From the NCBI GenBank assembly GCA_964507325.1, contig CAZDQL010000119.1:1-17101 (forward strand): 17,101 bases of DNA, written 5' to 3'. A program made the translations under genes and the position numbers. Source of the DNA: CAZDQL01 sp964507325 (GTDB taxonomy: Bacteria; Planctomycetota; UBA1135; GCA-002686595). The notes beneath the pieces were generated by a model. That model ran no database searches. It worked only from the letters and a program-made list of their open reading frames with translations, and had not been told where the DNA came from. How positions within the stretch are numbered: position 1 is the first letter of the stretch; the number at the start of each line of letters is the position of its first letter. Shown here in pieces: positions 1 through 6,750 of this stretch.

Positions 1-402
1 AAGCGCTTCATGGGGATGAAGCAGATGATGATGCAGCTCAACAAGATGGGGCTGGGGTCGATGATGGGGCGCGGGGCGAAGCGCGAGGCGCTGGCGGGGA
101 TGTCGCCCACCGGCGCGATGGTCGACCCCAAGGCGGGCAAGGGTGGGGGAGGGATGGGGGGCCTGGGTGGTCTCTTCGGCGGCAAGGGCGGGGGCGACGC
201 CGAGGGGCTCGAGCAGATGATGGGGGGCATGGGAGGCATGGGGCCCGGCGCCGGTTTGGGGAGCGATCCAGGGGCGGACCCGACGGCCGCCCGGCCGATG
301 GGATCGTCGGCGACCCGCAAGGGCGGAGGCGACACCGCAGCCCGCCGCCGCAAGGAGAAGGCCAAGCGCAAGCAGAAGCGCAAAAACCGTAGGAAGCGCT
401 AG
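1..402 (+). CDS. ffh: Signal recognition particle protein Ffh, C-terminal end (5' partial)
   Basis: The reading frame is open from the first base of the window and ends with TAG at 400-402, so only the last 133 codons are present. The visible part begins with a methionine-rich helix (MGMKQMMMQLNKMGLGSMM) typical of the end of the Ffh/SRP54 M domain, which binds signal peptides and 4.5S RNA. The GTPase domain would lie upstream of the window. After the M domain comes a Gly/Met-rich low-complexity stretch of about 70 residues and then a very basic tail ending KRKQKRKNRRKR; both are longer than in E. coli or Bacillus Ffh. The next gene is rpsP, a common neighbour of ffh in bacteria. The assignment rests on this C-terminal piece and the context only. 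Confidence 0.8.
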   Translation, partial: KRFMGMKQMMMQLNKMGLGSMMGRGAKREALAGMSPTGAMVDPKAGKGGGGMGGLGGLFGGKGGGDAEGLEQMMGGMGGMGPGAGLGSDPGADPTAARPMGSSATRKGGGDTAARRRKEKAKRKQKRKNRRKR

Positions 403-525
403 ACAGTCCTCCGAACCAGTGGTCTGATCCTCGGCCCGATCCAGGTGGGTGTCTGCCGCCGGCGCCGCACGCGGCCCGGCTCGTGACGTATTGCGGCGCC
501 CCCGAATCCGACCCCGACCTCGCCC

Positions 526-969
526 ATGGCCGTCGTCATCCGCATGAAACGCACCGGTCGTCGCAACCGACCGTGCTTCCGCATCTCGGTCGCCGACTCC
601 CGCTCACCGCGGGACGGACGCACCCTGGAGTCCCTGGGACTCTACGACCCCATCGCTCCCAGCGCGGACAAGCAGCACACGCTGAACGTCGAGCGGGCGC
701 GCCACTGGTTGAGGTACGGAGCGCGGCCCAGCCAGACGGTCCACTCGCTCTTCAAGCTCTACGGCGTCTACGAGGGGGATCTGGCCCTCGGCCAGTACAA
801 GCGGCCCGACCGCTCCGGGCGCAAGAAGGTGACCAAGAACCGCGCCCGGCGGCAGTCCGCCAAGTCGGCGCGCGCCGAGGCCAAGCAGGAGCGCCGCGCC
901 GCGCGCGTGAGCGCCAAGCGCGCCGCCGCCAAGGCCGCCGCCGCCGCGGCTGCCGAAGAGGCCGAGTAG
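526..969 (+). CDS. rpsP: 30S ribosomal protein S16 with basic C-terminal extension
   Basis: Small-subunit ribosomal protein bS16. The N-terminal 80 or so residues carry the family pattern: MAVVIRMKRTGRRNRPCFRI, then DSRSPRDGR, LGLYDP and an RARHWLRYGARPS segment close to the usual RAxYWLxxGAxPS. The protein is 147 residues, against roughly 80-90 for most S16. The extra part (about residues 85-147) is a Lys/Arg/Ala-rich tail ending in an alanine run and EEAE. The start ATG gives the canonical N-terminus, but no clear Shine-Dalgarno sequence precedes it. It lies 123 nt downstream of ffh. The usual followers rimM, trmD and rplS are absent here; an endonuclease III-like gene follows instead. Confidence 0.97.
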   Translation: MAVVIRMKRTGRRNRPCFRISVADSRSPRDGRTLESLGLYDPIAPSADKQHTLNVERARHWLRYGARPSQTVHSLFKLYGVYEGDLALGQYKRPDRSGRKKVTKNRARRQSAKSARAEAKQERRAARVSAKRAAAKAAAAAAAEEAE

Positions 970-1056
970 GGGCCGGCGTCGAACGGGCCCTCGAGGCCGC
1001 TGCGCGCTAGCCCGCCCATTCCCACCGCGAACCGTGCCGCTCTCTCGGAGGTTTCC

Positions 1057-2274
1057 GTGAGCAAGAAGACCGACCTCGTCGCGAAGCTCCTGCAGGAGGT
1101 CCAGCTGCGTCACCCCGTCCCCTCCGCTGCGCGCGAGGGGTTGACCCTCCTGGAACAGGGGGCGGTGCTGGTGCTGATGCGGCACCAGACGCAGAAGCAG
1201 GCCGAGGCCTCCGTCGAGGCGCTGCGAGTCGCCTTCGACGACTGGAACGAGGTGCGCGTCAGCCAGTACCAGGAGATCGCCGGCCATCTCAAGACCAGCT
1301 CGCGCAAGAAGGGTGCGGCCCTGCTCCGGGATCTGACGCCTGCGGCTCGCGCGCTCAAGGACTACCTGCAGGACGTGTTCCAGAACACCCACGGGCTGGA
1401 CCTGGAATTCCTGCGCGAGGACATCCCTGCGGCGGGCAAGGCGATCGCCCAGCTCGGCGAGCTGGGGTTGACCGCGGGCTCCTTCCTGCTCTGGATCGCG
1501 GGTGGGGGTGAGGTTCCGGTGCACATGGCCCTGGTGCGCATGCTGCACCGCCTGGACCTGTGCCCCAACACCCAGTCGGTGCGCCGAGCGTCCGAGGCGA
1601 TCCTGCCCCTCGTGCCCACCGGCCACGCGCTCGCCTTCACCCTCTGCTTCCACGAGATCCTCGCGCGCTGGACCGATCCGGACGAGCCGATCTTCGTCTC
1701 GGTGACCGCTCTGCGGGAGACCCCCGCCGGAAGCAAGGCGTACCAGAGCCGCCAGACCCAGCTCGAGCGGGAGGAGGTGCGGCGCAAGAAGGAGGAAGCC
1801 CGGCGGCTGGCCCAGGAGAAGCGCGAGGCGGAACGGCTGGCCCGCGAGGAGGAGCGCGCGCGCAAGCGCGCCGAGGCCGAGGCCAAGCGCAAGGCACGCG
1901 AGCTGGAGCGCCGGCGACGGGTCGATGCGCGCAAGAGGGAGCAGGAGCGCAAGCGGCGCGAGGCGGAGCGCAAGAAGGCCGCCGAGAAGAAGCAGGCCGA
2001 GCTGCGGCGCAAGGCGGAGGCGAAGAAGAAGGCCGCGGCCAAGAAGAAGGCGGAGGCCAAGCGCAAGGCAGACGCCAAGAAGAAGGCGGAGGCGAAGAAG
2101 AAGGCCGCCGCCAAGAAGAAAGCGGAGGCCAAGAAGAAGGCGGCCGCCAAGAAGAAGCCCGCCAAGCGCGCCACCAAGAAGAAGTCCAGCAGCTCCCGTG
2201 GGAGCGCCAAGAAGGGGAGCAAGAAGAAGGCCGCCAAGAAGGCCCCCGCCCGCAAGCCCCCGCGCCGGCGCTGA
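1057..2274 (+). CDS. Endonuclease III-like (HhH-GPD fold) pseudoenzyme fused to a histone H1-like lysine-rich tail
   Basis: 405 residues from a GTG start, with a strong GGAGG at 1047-1051 five bases upstream. Residues about 25-215 can be aligned by eye with the HhH-GPD DNA glycosylases of the endonuclease III (Nth) family: a helical N-part, a segment at 133-139 (LGELGLT) where Nth has the hairpin LPGVGRK, and a segment at 154-161 (PVHMALVR) where Nth has AVDTHIFR. On that alignment the catalytic lysine is Thr139 and the catalytic aspartate is His156, and there is no C-terminal Fe-S cysteine cluster. A glycosylase/lyase activity is therefore unlikely; DNA binding may remain. Residues about 230-405 form a highly charged helix followed by AxAKKK repeats resembling histone H1-like tails, suited to binding nucleic acid. 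It sits between rpsP and maf, with maf starting 3 nt after its stop. The fold is inferred from pattern, not searched. Confidence 0.6.
   Translation: MSKKTDLVAKLLQEVQLRHPVPSAAREGLTLLEQGAVLVLMRHQTQKQAEASVEALRVAFDDWNEVRVSQYQEIAGHLKTSSRKKGAALLRDLTPAARALKDYLQDVFQNTHGLDLEFLREDIPAAGKAIAQLGELGLTAGSFLLWIAGGGEVPVHMALVRMLHRLDLCPNTQSVRRASEAILPLVPTGHALAFTLCFHEILARWTDPDEPIFVSVTALRETPAGSKAYQSRQTQLEREEVRRKKEEARRLAQEKREAERLAREEERARKRAEAEAKRKARELERRRRVDARKREQERKRREAERKKAAEKKQAELRRKAEAKKKAAAKKKAEAKRKADAKKKAEAKKKAAAKKKAEAKKKAAAKKKPAKRATKKKSSSSRGSAKKGSKKKAAKKAPARKPPRRR
2014..2157 (+). repeat. Eight in-frame 18-bp tandem repeats encoding AxAKKK
   Basis: This stretch codes for residues 320-367 of the preceding protein as eight consecutive six-residue units: AEAKKK, AAAKKK, AEAKRK, ADAKKK, AEAKKK, AAAKKK, AEAKKK and AAAKKK. 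The DNA copies differ mainly at third positions (for example gcg/gcc and aag/aaa), so the period is kept in protein more strictly than in DNA. Such repeats form basic helices and are prone to copy-number change. Confidence 0.9.
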
Positions 2275-2277
2275 TCC

Positions 2278-2862
2278 GTGTCGCGTCCGGCGATCCTCCT
2301 GGCGTCGGCTTCTCCCCGCCGCGAAACCCTGCTGCGCCAGGCGGGTTGGAGCTTCAGCGTGGAGGCCTCGCGGGTGGACGAGAGCCTGCCCTCCGGGATC
2401 GAGCCTGAGCGGGCGGCGGAGCTCCTGGCCGAGCGCAAGGCGCGCGCCGTGGCCGCCCTCCACGGCGGGGAGGCCCTGCTGGTGGTGGGGGCCGACACCC
2501 TGGTCGTGGTGGGGGAGGCCGAGCTCCTCGGCAAGCCCCCCGACGCCGCCGGGGCGCGGGCCATGTTGGAGCTCCTCTCCGGCTCCCGGCACCGGGTGAT
2601 CACCGGGGTGGCGGTGGTCCGCACCCCGGATGGCGCGGCCCGGGTCTCCCACGAGACCACCTGGGTCACGATGCGCCGGCTGTCCCCGCGCGAGATCCAG
2701 GACTACGTGGCCAGCGGCGAGTGGCGGGACAAGGCGGGGGGCTACGCCATCCAGGAGAGCGCCGACGCCTTCGTCACCGGACTGGAGGGGGGCGGGTTCG
2801 ACAACGTCGTGGGGCTGCCGGTGGGGCTCACCAGGGAGCTCCTGGGGCGATTCCAACCCTGA
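2278..2862 (+). CDS. maf: Maf-family nucleoside triphosphate pyrophosphatase
   Basis: 194 residues, close to the usual Maf length. Maf proteins hydrolyse non-canonical or pyrimidine nucleoside triphosphates to the monophosphate and pyrophosphate in the cytoplasm, and have been linked to septum inhibition. Family motifs are clear: ILLASASPRR at residues 6-15 (substrate-binding loop), GADT at 71-74 with the catalytic Asp73, SGSRHRVITG at 101-110, and GEWRDKAGGYAIQ at 147-159. The last motif resembles the dTTPase/UTPase subgroup (GEPxDKAGxYxIQ), which favours a YhdE-like activity, though Trp replaces the usual Pro region. GTG is the start; it lies 3 nt after the preceding stop, so the two genes are probably cotranscribed and translationally coupled. 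Confidence 0.93.
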   Translation: MSRPAILLASASPRRETLLRQAGWSFSVEASRVDESLPSGIEPERAAELLAERKARAVAALHGGEALLVVGADTLVVVGEAELLGKPPDAAGARAMLELLSGSRHRVITGVAVVRTPDGAARVSHETTWVTMRRLSPREIQDYVASGEWRDKAGGYAIQESADAFVTGLEGGGFDNVVGLPVGLTRELLGRFQP

Positions 2863-2869
2863 GCGGCCC

Positions 2870-2898
2870 TTGCTCCCCCCCGGCGACGCAGCTATCTT
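2870..2898 (+). promoter_or_regulatory. Putative sigma-70-type promoter for rpmE-prfA
   Basis: TTGCTC (2870-2875) and TATCTT (2893-2898) are separated by exactly 17 nt in the 99-nt space between maf and rpmE. The matches to TTGACA and TATAAT are 3/6 and 4/6. It would separate rpmE-prfA from the upstream maf transcript. Position and spacing are seen; promoter activity is inferred. Confidence 0.45.
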
Positions 2899-2961
2899 GG
2901 TGCGCTCGAAAAACCCGGGACGCGCCCTCGGAAATGGCGCTCCCCTACGGGAAGAGCCACG

Positions 2962-3186
2962 ATGAAGGCCAAGATCCACCCCAAGTACCAGGAGTGCACC
3001 GTGACCTGCGGCTGTGGTAACAGTTTCACCACCCGCGCCACGGTCTCCGAGATGAAGATCGAGATCTGCAACGTCTGCCACCCCTTCTACACGGGCAAGC
3101 AGAAGTTCGTGGACACCGCCGGTAGGGTCGATCGCTTCATCAAGAAGTTCGGCACCAAGCACGCCAAGACCCAGCAGGGCAACTGA
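2962..3186 (+). CDS. rpmE: 50S ribosomal protein L31 (zinc-binding, C+ type)
   Basis: Large-subunit ribosomal protein bL31, 74 residues, near the E. coli length of 70. The sequence begins MKAKIHPKYQE and contains the family signature CHPFYTGKQK followed by GRVDRFIKKFG. The four cysteines expected to bind zinc in the C+ form are present: Cys16 and Cys18 (TCGCGN) and Cys36 and Cys39 (ICNVCH). This form usually serves when zinc is plentiful; no C- paralogue is seen in the window. A further Cys12 lies just upstream of the motif. prfA begins 17 nt downstream, the common rpmE-prfA-prmC order being interrupted only by one membrane-protein gene. Confidence 0.97.
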   Translation: MKAKIHPKYQECTVTCGCGNSFTTRATVSEMKIEICNVCHPFYTGKQKFVDTAGRVDRFIKKFGTKHAKTQQGN

Positions 3187-3203
3187 GGACCGCTGGGGGC
3201 GCC

Positions 3204-4295
3204 GTGGAATTCGACCCGGCCCTCGTCGAGAAGCTCCGCGAGCGGGCCGTGCGCCACGGCGAGCTGACCGAGCAGCTCGCCGACCCGCAGGTGGCCTCCG
3301 ACCCGCGCCGCTTCCCCGCCCTCTTGCGCGAACGCGGCAGCCTGGAGCGCTCCGCCAAGATGTACGAGGAGCTGGTCGCTCTCCAGGGGCGCCGCGCGGA
3401 AGCGGAGGAGATCCTGGCCGACGACGGCGACGCCGATCTGGATGACCTGGCGCGCGAGGATCTGGCCGAGGTCGAGGAGCGCGCGGCCGCCCTCGACGAG
3501 GAGATCAAGCTGGCCCTGATCGCCGACCCGGAGGACGAGCGCCGCAAGGTCATCTTCGAGATCCGCGCCGGCACCGGGGGGGACGAGGCGACCCTCTTCG
3601 CCGCGGATCTCTTCCGCATGTACTCCAAGTACGGCGAGTCGATGCGCTGGCGCGTCGAGTTGATGGGGGAGTCGCGCTCCGAGGTGGGGGGCTTCAAGGA
3701 GATCGTCTTCGCCGTCCAGGGGGAGGGGGTCTGGCGCCGCCTGCGCTTCGAGTCCGGCGGCCACCGCGTACAGCGCGTGCCGGTGACCGAGACCCAGGGT
3801 CGCATCCACACCTCCGCCGCCACCTGCGCGGTGCTGCCTGAGGCGGAGGAGGTCGACCTGGAGATCCGGGACGAGGACCTGCGCATCGACACCATGCGCT
3901 CCTCCGGGCCCGGCGGTCAGGCGGTCAACAAGCTCAACACCGCCGTGCGCATCACCCACGAGCCGACGGGCACGGTGGTGGTGTGCCAGGACGAGAAGTC
4001 CCAGCACAAGAACAAGGCCAAGGCGCTGCGCATCCTGCGCGCCCGCCTCTTCGAGGTCGAGCGCGAGCGCCTGCACGCCGAGCGCGCCCAGGAGCGCAGG
4101 AGCATGGTGGGCAGCGGCGACCGCAACGCCCGCGTGCGCACCTACAACTTCCCCCAGAACCGGGTGACGGATCACCGGCTGGAGGAGGCCGAGCGCAAGA
4201 ACTTCAGTCTGGAGTCGATCATCCAGGGGCGTCTCGACCCCCTGCTCGACGCCCTCGAGGCCGCCGACCGCAGGGAGCGGCTCCGGAATCTCTGA
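3204..4295 (+). CDS. prfA: Peptide chain release factor 1
   Basis: Class I release factor that reads UAA and UAG and triggers peptidyl-tRNA hydrolysis on the ribosome. It is 363 residues, the normal size. The codon-recognition tripeptide PVT at residues 193-195 (in QRVPVTETQGRIHTS) fits the RF1 PxT type rather than the SPF of RF2. The catalytic GGQ is at 237-239 within RSSGPGGQAVNKLNTAVR. The N-terminal part is a charged helical domain as in RF1. The start is GTG, 17 nt after rpmE, with a G-rich stretch upstream as the likely ribosome site. Gln239 is the expected target of PrmC, encoded two genes downstream. Confidence 0.97.
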   Translation: MEFDPALVEKLRERAVRHGELTEQLADPQVASDPRRFPALLRERGSLERSAKMYEELVALQGRRAEAEEILADDGDADLDDLAREDLAEVEERAAALDEEIKLALIADPEDERRKVIFEIRAGTGGDEATLFAADLFRMYSKYGESMRWRVELMGESRSEVGGFKEIVFAVQGEGVWRRLRFESGGHRVQRVPVTETQGRIHTSAATCAVLPEAEEVDLEIRDEDLRIDTMRSSGPGGQAVNKLNTAVRITHEPTGTVVVCQDEKSQHKNKAKALRILRARLFEVERERLHAERAQERRSMVGSGDRNARVRTYNFPQNRVTDHRLEEAERKNFSLESIIQGRLDPLLDALEAADRRERLRNL

Positions 4296-4305
4296 CCCCA
4301 TCCCG

Positions 4306-4334
4306 TAGTCCCCCACCCGACCGCGTGGTAGAAC
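4306..4334 (+). promoter_or_regulatory. Weak putative promoter upstream of the membrane-protein gene
   Basis: TAGTCC (4306-4311) and TAGAAC (4329-4334) with a 17-nt spacer lie in the 96-nt space after prfA. The matches to consensus are 3/6 and 4/6. It is listed because other intergenic spaces here show the same spacing. A GGAG at 4382-4385, six bases before the next ATG, serves as the ribosome site. Confidence 0.3.
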
Positions 4335-4391
4335 GCGCAATTCGCGCGATCCGCACCGATCCCCCTACCAGCACGCTTTCTGGAGCCCGGC

Positions 4392-5294
4392 ATGCCCACC
4401 GTACCCGAAGATCTCCCCGAACTGGATGAGCTCCAGCCGCACGACGAGCCCGCGGGCGAGGGGCCGGCGCAGGAGAAGACCGCGCAGGAACAGGACTCCC
4501 CAGAGCAGAGCCCGCAGCCGATCGTGGCCGACGGCGTCGCGGAGCCGGAGAAGTTCCCCCGCCGTCCCACGCGGAAGATCGGTGAGAAGCGCGAGCTGGA
4601 GAAGGCGCCCCTGCTGCTGCGCAAGGCCTCGATGATCCTCCTGATCGGGGCCCTCTTCCCCTTCTTCTCGGGTCTCAAGCTCGTGGCCGTCCCCTGGGGC
4701 GCCTGGAGCCTGGCCAAGGTCCTGGCGGTGCTGGCGGGCTGGATCTTCCACCAGGGCTACATGGCCACCCACGGAGGCAAGGCGGCGGGCTTCGTCGACC
4801 GCCTGGCGAAGGCGCATCGCATGGTGCCCAGCATCCTGGCGGCCGTGATCGCGATCGGCGCCTTCGTGCCCGCCTACATGGCGGGAGCCCTGGGGCCGAT
4901 CGGTGGCGAGGTCGCCACCCTGCTGCTCGCCTCCGCCACCTTCAGCCACATCTTCGGCTACGAGCACGGCGGCAAGTTCAACCCGCTCTTCCCGCTCATG
5001 TTCCTCGGCCCGGCGATCGCCGGACTGCTGAACGTGATCGGCGCGGTGCGGGGCTTCTCGACCAACGCGGGCATGTCGGCGCTGGTCCTGGTGGGCAGCC
5101 TGGTCGTGGCCGCCGGCGGCGTGATGGCGATCTACACCATGTACGTCGCCATGCGGCAGGCCAAGGTCGAAGGGGACCGCAAGCGCGAGGAGCTCAGGGC
5201 CCACCGCAAGGCCCAGCGCGAAGCGCAGCGCGCGCAGCGCGCCGAGGCGCAGGCTGCTGGTGCCGAAGCAGAGAACAAGGACGGAGACTCCTGA
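4392..5294 (+). CDS. Polytopic membrane protein of unknown function
   Basis: 300 residues that I do not recognise. The first 75 residues are acidic and Pro/Glu/Gln-rich, with no signal peptide, so they are probably cytoplasmic and disordered. Hydrophobic segments follow at about residues 80-98, 102-120, 145-165, 172-188, 198-218 and 228-250, giving five or six membrane passes. The last 45 residues are a charged Arg/Gln/Ala-rich tail likely to be helical. His and Tyr residues occur between helices (FSHIFGYEHGG at about 184-194), but no known catalytic motif is evident. ATG has a well-placed GGAG upstream. The gene separates prfA from prmC, and its stop abuts the prmC reading frame, so it is probably cotranscribed with prmC. 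Confidence 0.7.
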   Translation: MPTVPEDLPELDELQPHDEPAGEGPAQEKTAQEQDSPEQSPQPIVADGVAEPEKFPRRPTRKIGEKRELEKAPLLLRKASMILLIGALFPFFSGLKLVAVPWGAWSLAKVLAVLAGWIFHQGYMATHGGKAAGFVDRLAKAHRMVPSILAAVIAIGAFVPAYMAGALGPIGGEVATLLLASATFSHIFGYEHGGKFNPLFPLMFLGPAIAGLLNVIGAVRGFSTNAGMSALVLVGSLVVAAGGVMAIYTMYVAMRQAKVEGDRKREELRAHRKAQREAQRAQRAEAQAAGAEAENKDGDS

Positions 5295-5329
5295 GCGCGC
5301 GGCCTCCCGCGCCGCGCACCGCGGCCGAG

Positions 5330-6202
5330 ATGGTGGCCATGGCGCGCGCCTTCCTCGAGCGCAAGGGGGTCGAGGAGGCGCGCTTGGAGGCGGACCTCCT
5401 GGTGGCCCACGCCCTGGGCCTCGATCGCCTGCACCTCCTGATGCGCTACGACCAGCCGGTCACGGGGGGCGAGGTGGATCGCGCCCGGGACCTGCTCGTC
5501 AGGCGCGGGCGGCGCGAGCCGGTGGCCTACATCATCGGTGCCCGCGAGTTCTACGGCCGCCCCTTCCAGGTGGCCCCCGGGGTGTTGATCCCCCGCCCCG
5601 AGACGGAGCTCCTGGTGGACCTGGCCCGCGACCACTGCCGCGAGCGCGAGGAGACGCTGCGGGTCCTGGACGTGGGAACCGGATCCGGCTGCTTGGCGGT
5701 GACCCTGGCCCTCGAGTTGGAGGGCTCGCGCGTGACGGCGGTGGACGTCTCCCCGCAGGCGGTGGAGATCGCCGGCCACAACGCCGAGGCGCTGGGCGCC
5801 GACCTCGAGCTCGAGGTGGGGGACGGACTCGAGGCGGGGGACCAGGGGTCCCCCTGGGATCTGGTGGTGGCCAACCCCCCCTACGTGGATCCCGCCGGCT
5901 CCCACGAGCTCGCCCCCGAGGTGCGCGAGCACGAGCCCGTCGAAGCCCTCTTCTCACCCCCCGGCGACCCCGACCACTGGGTGCGCGAGCTCGCCCTGCG
6001 CGCCCCGCGCTGGCTGGTGCCGGGGGGCGTGCTGTTGGTCGAGCTGGGCCACGACCAGGGCCCGCGGGTGCGCCGCTGGCTCGAGGAGCGCGGGCTCGCG
6101 GGGCGCATCGAGCGCGACCTGGCGGGAATCGAACGCGCGCTGGTCCTGCCGGCGCCCGCGGGTGGGGTCAGCCCTGACCGTGCTCCTCGCGCCAACGGGT
6201 GA
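5330..6202 (+). CDS. prmC: Peptide chain release factor N5-glutamine methyltransferase
   Basis: S-adenosylmethionine-dependent enzyme that methylates the GGQ glutamine of RF1 and RF2. The N-terminal helical domain holds the release-factor-binding part; the Rossmann domain contains IPRPETELLVD (87-97), the SAM-binding loop LDVGTGSG (113-120) and the catalytic NPPY at 182-185. The length, 290 residues, is slightly over the usual 275-290. The first ATG is 5330, but it has no ribosome site, and homologues normally begin a little earlier, with a TVAELL-like segment matching the in-frame TAAEM just upstream. A CTG at 5291, overlapping the preceding stop and 4 nt after GGAG, could be the true start. 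The 3' end overlaps the convergent PilZ gene by 35 nt. Confidence 0.93.
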   Translation: MVAMARAFLERKGVEEARLEADLLVAHALGLDRLHLLMRYDQPVTGGEVDRARDLLVRRGRREPVAYIIGAREFYGRPFQVAPGVLIPRPETELLVDLARDHCREREETLRVLDVGTGSGCLAVTLALELEGSRVTAVDVSPQAVEIAGHNAEALGADLELEVGDGLEAGDQGSPWDLVVANPPYVDPAGSHELAPEVREHEPVEALFSPPGDPDHWVRELALRAPRWLVPGGVLLVELGHDQGPRVRRWLEERGLAGRIERDLAGIERALVLPAPAGGVSPDRAPRANG

Positions 6203-6557
6203 CGTAGGCCTCGATCGTCTGCCGGTCCGGCTGGGCCATCTCCTGCAGGAAGACCGCGATCTCGTAGTGGTCGAGCACCTGGCTGATGCGCTCGCAGCGC
6301 ACCACGGCACCTCGCCCGGCGATGCGCCGCACGCCCCCCACGACCGGCAGGTCGAACTCCACCCGCAGGGCGGTCATCTCCTTGAGGGGACGGTCGAGGA
6401 AGAAGCAGATCCCCCCGCGGGAGACGTCGCGGATCTTCGCTTCGTGAGCGCCGTCCTCGAGGACGACCGTGATCGGCCACTCGGCGCGGGCGCGCTGCCA
6501 CTTGCGCCGCTCGCTGCCGCTCGGAGTGGACTGGGGAGACGGGCGGGGGGACATCAT
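6168..6557 (-). CDS. PilZ domain protein (probable c-di-GMP receptor)
   Basis: Single-domain protein of 129 residues starting at the paired ATGs at 6557/6554. A longer reading frame to 7043 exists, but it would run antisense through ssb, so this start is chosen. The PilZ ligand motifs are visible: RRKWQR (the RxxxR element) followed about 25 residues later by DVSRGG (the [D/N]xSxxG element), then alternating beta segments. PilZ domains bind cyclic di-GMP and relay it to motility, adhesion or secretion partners; the partner here is unknown. No clear Shine-Dalgarno sequence precedes the start. The gene is divergent from ssb and convergent with prmC. Confidence 0.8.
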   Translation of the reverse strand: MMSPRPSPQSTPSGSERRKWQRARAEWPITVVLEDGAHEAKIRDVSRGGICFFLDRPLKEMTALRVEFDLPVVGGVRRIAGRGAVVRCERISQVLDHYEIAVFLQEMAQPDRQTIEAYVTRWREEHGQG

Positions 6558-6634
6558 GGCGCGCTGGGGGGGGACGACTGGGGAGACTCCGATCCTACGG
6601 GCGCCCCCGCTCCCTTCCAACGGCCTACCCCCCG

Positions 6635-6663
6635 GTGACTTACCCCGAAGCGCGCAGTACCAT
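6635..6663 (+). promoter_or_regulatory. Putative promoter for ssb-moaDE
   Basis: GTGACT (6635-6640) and TACCAT (6658-6663) are separated by 17 nt in the 193-nt divergent space between the PilZ gene and ssb. The matches to TTGACA and TATAAT are 4/6 and 4/6. A GGAG at 6740-6743, seven bases before the ssb ATG, is the ribosome site. Confidence 0.4.
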
Positions 6664-6750
6664 GCCTGTGCGGGGCCGCGGCGGCAGGAGACGCGGACGC
6701 GGGCCCCGATTCCCCTCTTTTCCGAGCCCCCCTCCCCACGGAGCGTACCC

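Noticed and set aside
2014..2157. CRISPR or other non-coding repeat array
   Set aside because: The 18-bp period is in frame and encodes AxAKKK; there are no spacers.
604..3162. 852-codon open frame on the minus strand
   Set aside because: It runs antisense through rpsP, the endonuclease III-like gene, maf and rpmE, is low-complexity Leu/Gly/Arg, and is a by-product of GC-rich third positions.
6469..6750. Upstream in-frame extension of ssb
   Set aside because: It adds unrelated Arg/Pro-rich sequence over the divergent promoter region; ATG 6751 has a ribosome site and the canonical N-terminus.
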